NCBI GenBank assembly: GCA_964638035.1
Contig: CAZWXD010000002.1
Coordinates: 62,001 to 126,000 of the forward strand
Direction: 5' to 3'
Length of the DNA: 64,000 nucleotides
From: JAGGAG01 sp964638035
Lineage (GTDB): Bacteria > Gemmatimonadota > Gemmatimonadetes > Gemmatimonadales > GWC2-71-9
Shown: positions 59,837-64,000 of the stretch, one piece after another
Layout: every line of letters begins with the position of its first letter
Numbering within the stretch: position 1 is the stretch's first letter
Made by a program: the position numbers and the translations under genes
Notes under the pieces: model-generated
What the model was told of the DNA's origin: nothing
What the model saw: only the letters and a program-made list of their open reading frames with translations
Database searches by the model: none

Positions 59837-60622
59837 TCAGTCCCCGGCCTCTGTCGGCTCATCCTTGTCGGGCGAAGGCAGGTAGGGGAAGATCGCCGAG
59901 GTCTGCAGGGTGCGATTCCTGATGGCATCTCCCGGATTGTCCTTGAGGAGGTCGCTGAAGCCAACCTGATAGCGGAGGAGCAGCGTGGGGCGATTTCGCA
60001 CCTTGGTACCCCAGAAGGAGTAGCCAACCTCGATGACGGCACCGTAGTCCCAGCGCTGGTAGTAGTCGCTTGACTTCTTGCTGATCTCGCTCTCCCCCAC
60101 GGGATCCGCTGCGGCCGTGAAGCGAGACGTGGCGCTGGTGCGGTACCCCAGGTACGGCCCGGCGCCGACGCGGAGACTGGGCGTCGGCCGGTACGACAGC
60201 ACCAGTGGCAGGTCAATGAAGTTGAAGGTCGTTCGCGTGCGGGTGGTCCCGTCGAGCAGGACATCGAGCTCAGGGTTGCGCTCCATGTACGCCGGGACCA
60301 CGCCCGCGCCCTCGACTCCCTTCGGCGACAACGGTGAAATCTCGGGGAGCAGCCACCACTTGCCGGCTTGATCCAGACGCGTGACCAGCTGTACGCCGTA
60401 GTTGAAGCCCCAGATGGTCGAGGTTTCGTCCACTCCGGTCGTCGTGGCGCCGTTCACGCCCACCTTCAAGCCGAAGTGCAGTGCCTCGTCCGAGAACTTC
60501 GGGCCGAAGAGCAGCACCAGCAGGATGGTCTGGGCCTGGAGCGCCGTCGTCCAACTGAGCAGCAGGGTCGGAACGACGAGGATCGCCGCGACGAGACTGA
60601 CGTTCAAGGACGGCACGCGCAT
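59837..60622 (-). CDS. outer-membrane beta-barrel protein
   Basis: 261 residues from the ATG at 60620-60622, behind GGGAGGTACC. A signal peptide (LVAAILVVPTLLLSWTTALQAQ) precedes barrel strands: FGLKVGVNGATTTG, WGFNYGVQLVTRLD, FNFIDLPLVLSYR, LRVGAGPYLGYRTSA, DYGAVIEVGYSFWG, and TLLLRYQVGFSDLL. The PorT/opacity-like pattern fits a small barrel. It lies between the alkylsulfatase (downstream) and porin (upstream) genes on one strand. Confidence 0.78.
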   Translation of the reverse strand: MRVPSLNVSLVAAILVVPTLLLSWTTALQAQTILLVLLFGPKFSDEALHFGLKVGVNGATTTGVDETSTIWGFNYGVQLVTRLDQAGKWWLLPEISPLSPKGVEGAGVVPAYMERNPELDVLLDGTTRTRTTFNFIDLPLVLSYRPTPSLRVGAGPYLGYRTSATSRFTAAADPVGESEISKKSSDYYQRWDYGAVIEVGYSFWGTKVRNRPTLLLRYQVGFSDLLKDNPGDAIRNRTLQTSAIFPYLPSPDKDEPTEAGD

Positions 60623-60715
60623 GGTACCTCCCAGGGTAGAAGGGGCTGGCGGGGCCACAGGTCCCGGCGTACGCCTCGGCCTTGTCGCCTGCGCCTCGCC
60701 CACGCGGGGAACATG

Positions 60716-61996
60716 CTAGAGCGCGAACTGGAACCGCAGCTCGAGGACCCGCACCGGCGGCTGGTTTCCCGATGGCGTCCCCCCGGCGAAGTGTGTCTCC
60801 TCGTAGGCCAGCTGGGCCTTGGTGAGGCGGGTGACAAACCAGGTGGCCGCCACGCCCCAGGCGGTCGCCTTGCGGGCACTCACGTCGGGGTTGGCGAACA
60901 ACGGGAATGCCGCCGCATCGACGCTGAGTTGTGAGACCCGCGCCGCGACCATGACCGCTCCCCAGTGCCCCGCGTTGGGGTCGAAGCCCTCCGCCGGCAC
61001 CAGCCCTCCCGGCGTGGTCGGCTCGCCCGTCAGGCTCACGTTGCCCACCACCGAGAACGCCGTCTGCCCGAGGTCGGCGGTCGCGGTGTCCCGACGCACG
61101 CGCGCCTGGTTGTGGAGGACCTCGCCCTCGAGGCCGAAGCGTCCCTGGTGCACCGAGGCAAATGCCGAGAGGCGGTTGCGCCTGCCGGCGGCGACCACGG
61201 TGCCCGCGGCTGTTCCATCGAAGCGGTAGTTGAACCAGGGAACGAGGCTCGACGTGGTGTAGACCGGAAGCTGTGGCAGCGCCGGGTTGCCGTCCTGCGT
61301 GCCCGTGGTGCCGCTCACGCCAATGACAACCTGGTTGGGCGCCCAGACGCCGCGCCGTGCCGAGCGGAACGCCAGCCGCCCCACCAGGTCCTTCCCGTTG
61401 TTGGCGTCCTGGTCCACGCTCTGGTTGTCGGGGGCCCCGTTCATCGCCGCGGCCCAGTACTCCAGGTACCCGGACGCCACCGCGCCACTCACCTGCAGCC
61501 CGACGTCACGGTTGGGGGTGAGCTGCGAGGCCAGGGAGCGCTCGGGAAAGGGCTGGTCGGTGATCAGCTTGCCCCGCTCCCAGCCGTGCGGTGTCCGGAT
61601 CTTGCCCATGCGCAGGTAGGCCACCTGCGGGGTGAGGTAGATGTCGCCGAAAAAGTCCTCGATCCTGATGTTGCCCATGCCGAATTCGGGCTGGATGCGC
61701 AGGGCGAGGAAGCGGGTGACGTGGCTCTCGAAGACAAGGCGGCCGCGCCGCACCGCGAAGGTGTTGGTGGTGGTGATTCCGCGGTCGTCACCGCCGAACA
61801 AACGGGCCTCGGGCTGCACGAACCCCCGGAGGCGGAGCTGGAAGCGCTGGTCCTCGCTCCGGGCCCTGAACCCGGTGGTGTCGAACCCGATGGCCGGGCC
61901 GGTGGTGATGAACGGCAGGCGCCCCTGGGCCTCCGCCCTTCCGGCAAGGGCGGCGACGAGCACCGCGCCGAGCGCCACACGGAGCACCTGCGTCAT
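60716..61996 (-). CDS. phosphate-selective porin (OprO/OprP family)
   Basis: 426 residues from the ATG at 61994-61996, which overlaps the ispE stop by four bases. Signal peptide VLRVALGAVLVAALAGRAEAQ; then FRARSEDQRFQLRLRGFVQPEARLF, RRGRLVFESHVTRFLALRIQPEFG, YLRMGKIRTPHGWERG, NRDVGLQVSG and the final ELRFQFAL barrel end. OprP-type porins are anion channels with a line of Arg residues. Probably co-transcribed with ispE and the YbhN-like gene. Confidence 0.87.
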   Translation of the reverse strand: MTQVLRVALGAVLVAALAGRAEAQGRLPFITTGPAIGFDTTGFRARSEDQRFQLRLRGFVQPEARLFGGDDRGITTTNTFAVRRGRLVFESHVTRFLALRIQPEFGMGNIRIEDFFGDIYLTPQVAYLRMGKIRTPHGWERGKLITDQPFPERSLASQLTPNRDVGLQVSGAVASGYLEYWAAAMNGAPDNQSVDQDANNGKDLVGRLAFRSARRGVWAPNQVVIGVSGTTGTQDGNPALPQLPVYTTSSLVPWFNYRFDGTAAGTVVAAGRRNRLSAFASVHQGRFGLEGEVLHNQARVRRDTATADLGQTAFSVVGNVSLTGEPTTPGGLVPAEGFDPNAGHWGAVMVAARVSQLSVDAAAFPLFANPDVSARKATAWGVAATWFVTRLTKAQLAYEETHFAGGTPSGNQPPVRVLELRFQFAL

Positions 61997-62880
61997 GCTG
62001 GCGGGTGCGCCAGGGTGGTGACGCGGTGCAGCGCGCCGCGGCGCGAGCCAAGCATGAGGGCCGCGTCTTCCCGGTCGCGCTCGGAGCGGTACAGGGCGAA
62101 GAGCGTGGCGCCGGAGCCGCTCATGCGGCACAGGAGGGGATGCGTCCTGCACAGGGCCTCGAATGCCTCCCGCACCACGGGAAAGCGGCTGAAGACTGGA
62201 GACTCGAAGTCGTTGCCGGCGAGCCGGCCAATGCTGCCCCACGAGCCCAGGGCATCGAGGTCGTACGCCACCGCGCCGCGCCGGCCCGCGAGCCGCCGCC
62301 CCTCGGACACCCACTGGTAGGCCTCGCGGGTGCTGACCGACACCGGCGGCACCAGCAGGAGGGCAGGCGCCGCCGGGAGCGGCGGGAGCTGGAGCATGCG
62401 CTCGCCGTGGCCCCAGGCCAGCGCCAGCGGTGCCTGCATGAACAGGTATGGCACGTCGCTGCCGAGGCGCGCGGCGAGCTGGAGCAGCTCGTGACGTGGC
62501 ACGGCACCGCCGGCCAGGGCGTTCACTGCCGTCAGTGCCGCGGCCCCGTCGCTGGACCCACCACCCAGGCCTGCCTGCACCGGGATGCGCTTTACCAGGT
62601 GCAGGTGCACGCCGAACGGGTGCCCCGTAGCATGGAGCACCGCCTCGGCGGCGCGAACAGCGAGGTTCTCGCTCGCTGGCCCGACGTCCGCACCCTCGAC
62701 CGTGCACGTGACGCCGGCAGGCTCGCGGCGCTCCGCGACGAGCGTGTCGTGCAGGTCGACCAGGGTGAACAGCGTCTCGAGACCATGGTACCCATCCTCC
62801 TCGCGCGCCAGCACCCGGAGGAACAGGTTCACCTTGGCGTGCGCCACCACCTCGATGCGGCCGGCCGGCGGCACGCTCAC
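61993..62880 (-). CDS. ispE: 4-diphosphocytidyl-2-C-methyl-D-erythritol kinase
   Basis: 295 residues from the GTG at 62878-62880. It phosphorylates CDP-methylerythritol in the MEP isoprenoid pathway. AHAKVNLFLRVLAREEDGYHGLETLFTLVDLHDTL, the GHMP loop PVQAGLGGGSSDGAAAL, RLGSDVPYLF, and MSGSGATLFAL are visible. The start overlaps the YbhN-like stop (GTGA). Confidence 0.96.
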   Translation of the reverse strand: MSVPPAGRIEVVAHAKVNLFLRVLAREEDGYHGLETLFTLVDLHDTLVAERREPAGVTCTVEGADVGPASENLAVRAAEAVLHATGHPFGVHLHLVKRIPVQAGLGGGSSDGAAALTAVNALAGGAVPRHELLQLAARLGSDVPYLFMQAPLALAWGHGERMLQLPPLPAAPALLLVPPVSVSTREAYQWVSEGRRLAGRRGAVAYDLDALGSWGSIGRLAGNDFESPVFSRFPVVREAFEALCRTHPLLCRMSGSGATLFALYRSERDREDAALMLGSRRGALHRVTTLAHPPA

Positions 62881-63905
62881 GAGGGGGCAGGGCCCTTCAG
62901 GTCGCGCAGCGCCACCGGTGTGCGCACCAGCGACCAGAAGCCCATCAGCGTGATGGGGACGAGCGTCGTCAGGTGGTAGGTGACCGCATAGGAGAAGGCG
63001 GTGGTGTCGGGCACGCCATAGAGCCCGAGCACCGCGACGATCACCGCTTCGAAGGGGCCGATGTACCCCGGCGTGGACGGCACCGAGATCGCGAACGCCA
63101 TGGTGCTCTGCAGGACCACGGCGCCGGCGAAGGGGACGTTGATGTCGAATGCCCGGAACATGATCCAGAACGACCAGGCGCTGGCGAGCCACATCCCGAC
63201 CGACCAGGCCACGAGGCCAAGCACGCGGGCCGGCGATCGCAGCACACCCAGGCCGTCGGTGATGCCGCTGGCCACGGCAATGAGGCGCCGGCGCAGGGTG
63301 CCGTCGGGAAGGAGCCGGATGAGCACGCCCTCGACCAGGGCCGGTCGTGCGACAAGGAGCGCGCCCAGGGCCACGATCACCAGCCCACCGATGGCCGTGA
63401 TGGTCGCGATCTTTCGCAAGGTGACGCCGGCGAGCACGGTGGACGCCGGGAGGCCACTCCACAGCAGCCCGAGCGAGAGGAGCAGGACCAGCGTCAGCGC
63501 ATCGAAGACCCGCTCCACCACCAGCGAGGCGATGCTGCCGGCAAAGCGCACGTGCCCCAGCCGGGTGATGGCATAGGCGCGGAGGAGTTCGCCGGCCCGG
63601 AAGGGGAGCACGTTGTTGGCCATGAACCCCATGGCCACCGAATGCCAGCGCGGCGCCAGGGGCACCGGTTTGCCGTGGTCGTTGCGGAGGAGGAGGCCCC
63701 AGCGGAAGGCGCGCACCATGAACGAGGCCGTGGCGACCGCAATGCCCAGGAGGAGCGGCACCGCGTGCGCCCGCCGGATCTCGGCGCCGACCTGCCGCAG
63801 GTCGACGTCGCGCATGGCCCACCAGAGCAGTGCGGCCGAGATGACGACCCCCGCAGCGCCGACAGCCAGGTGGCGACCGCGCCGGGCGGGTTCAGGCGCC
63901 GTCAA
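62877..63905 (-). CDS. YbhN/UPF0104-type membrane protein (lysylphosphatidylglycerol synthase TM family)
   Basis: 342 residues, with a TTG start at 63903-63905 that overlaps the preceding stop region. About eight membrane helices; signatures SFMVRAFRWGLLLRND, GFMANNVLPFRAGELLRAYAI, SLVVERVFDALTLVLLL and SVPSTPGYIGPFEAVIVAVL define the flippase-like MprF/YbhN family. Members are thought to flip or transport lipids. Start choice is uncertain because no good ribosome-binding site is seen. Confidence 0.85.
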   Translation of the reverse strand: MTAPEPARRGRHLAVGAAGVVISAALLWWAMRDVDLRQVGAEIRRAHAVPLLLGIAVATASFMVRAFRWGLLLRNDHGKPVPLAPRWHSVAMGFMANNVLPFRAGELLRAYAITRLGHVRFAGSIASLVVERVFDALTLVLLLSLGLLWSGLPASTVLAGVTLRKIATITAIGGLVIVALGALLVARPALVEGVLIRLLPDGTLRRRLIAVASGITDGLGVLRSPARVLGLVAWSVGMWLASAWSFWIMFRAFDINVPFAGAVVLQSTMAFAISVPSTPGYIGPFEAVIVAVLGLYGVPDTTAFSYAVTYHLTTLVPITLMGFWSLVRTPVALRDLKGPAPS

Positions 63906-64000
63906 GGGCGAGCGGGACGAGGTCGAGCAGCTCGTCGAGCAGCGGGCGTACGACGGCGATGTGCTGTCCGCGCGCCAGCTGGGCGCGCATCTCGGCCTGT
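63892..64000 (-). CDS. C-terminal end of an unidentified protein (cut by window edge)
   Basis: The frame ending with TGA at 63892-63894 is open to the right edge, giving 35 residues (AEMRAQLARGQHIAVVRPLLDELLD... then PLALDGA). It is helical and Leu-rich. The gene overlaps the YbhN-like start. Too short to name. Confidence 0.45.
   Translation of the reverse strand, partial: QAEMRAQLARGQHIAVVRPLLDELLDLVPLALDGA

Noticed and set aside
60716..62707. A 663-residue frame fusing the porin with upstream sequence
   Set aside because: The first 237 residues are an antisense-like shadow of ispE; the porin has its own ATG and signal peptide at 61996.

Overview
The window is a high-GC chromosomal segment of a Gram-negative (two-membrane) bacterium. 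The best guess is Gemmatimonadota or a close relative, from three traits: Ser/Thr kinases fused to TolB-like propellers, peptidase/propeller/barrel outer-membrane fusions, and a short sigma-70 without region 1.1. LolA, a TolC-family protein, an OprP-type porin and several beta-barrels show an outer membrane. The taxonomy is inference; no 16S gene is present.

Region 1 (1-11.8 kb): a TolC-family gene cut by the window edge, a secreted protein coupled to a divergent creatininase-like protein, a 1322-residue NtrY-like histidine kinase, a DUF167 protein, a kinase-propeller fusion, a large Ig-repeat lipoprotein with its own promoter and terminator, and an NTF2-like secreted protein.

Region 2 (11.9-14.46 kb) is the only clearly accessory stretch. 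A decayed tetratricopeptide gene abuts an IS3-family transposase remnant. An 85-bp inverted repeat (12751-12835 and 14238-14322, one mismatch) then bounds about 1.6 kb of visibly lower-GC DNA. That DNA holds a glycine-zipper gene and a cysteine/aromatic-rich secreted-type gene, each apparently broken by a frameshift. comM follows at once.

Region 3 (14.46-31.1 kb) is mostly housekeeping and regulation: comM, a trypsin-like protease with an FHA membrane partner, Sua5/TsaC, ArfB, ThpR, an NtrC/NtrX-type activator, an aldehyde dehydrogenase, a sigma factor, YajQ, a SpoIID-like protein, a Gfo/Idh/MocA oxidoreductase, a DUF4105 protein, a CsgG/FlgO-like protein, an MBL hydrolase and a Crp/Fnr regulator.

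Region 4 (31.2-36.9 kb, plus strand) is a tightly overlapping translation/envelope operon: rpmE-prfA-prmC-ylbF-like-tmk-ctpA-DUF2520. It converges on a long minus-strand block (36.9-56.0 kb): lolA-aroF, smc, a SPOR lipoprotein, a peptidase/propeller/barrel protein, rsfS, a FakA-DegV fusion, rplI, a DUF2232 protein, rpsR and rpsF (with a recognisable promoter), then BI-1, ychF, pth, rplY and prs. One MOSC gene interrupts it on the plus strand.

Region 5 (56.2-64 kb): a small lipoprotein, a strong hairpin terminator, tRNA-Gln(UUG), a DUF2490 outer-membrane protein, an alkylsulfatase-like MBL enzyme, two beta-barrel proteins, ispE, a YbhN-like membrane protein and a partial gene at the edge.

Short CCTGACG(C) repeats recur in three intergenic gaps (23.8, 38.7 and 43.7 kb); at 38.7 kb they form a 19-bp perfect inverted repeat. 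Four-base start/stop overlaps (ATGA/GTGA) are very common, so most blocks are probably translationally coupled.
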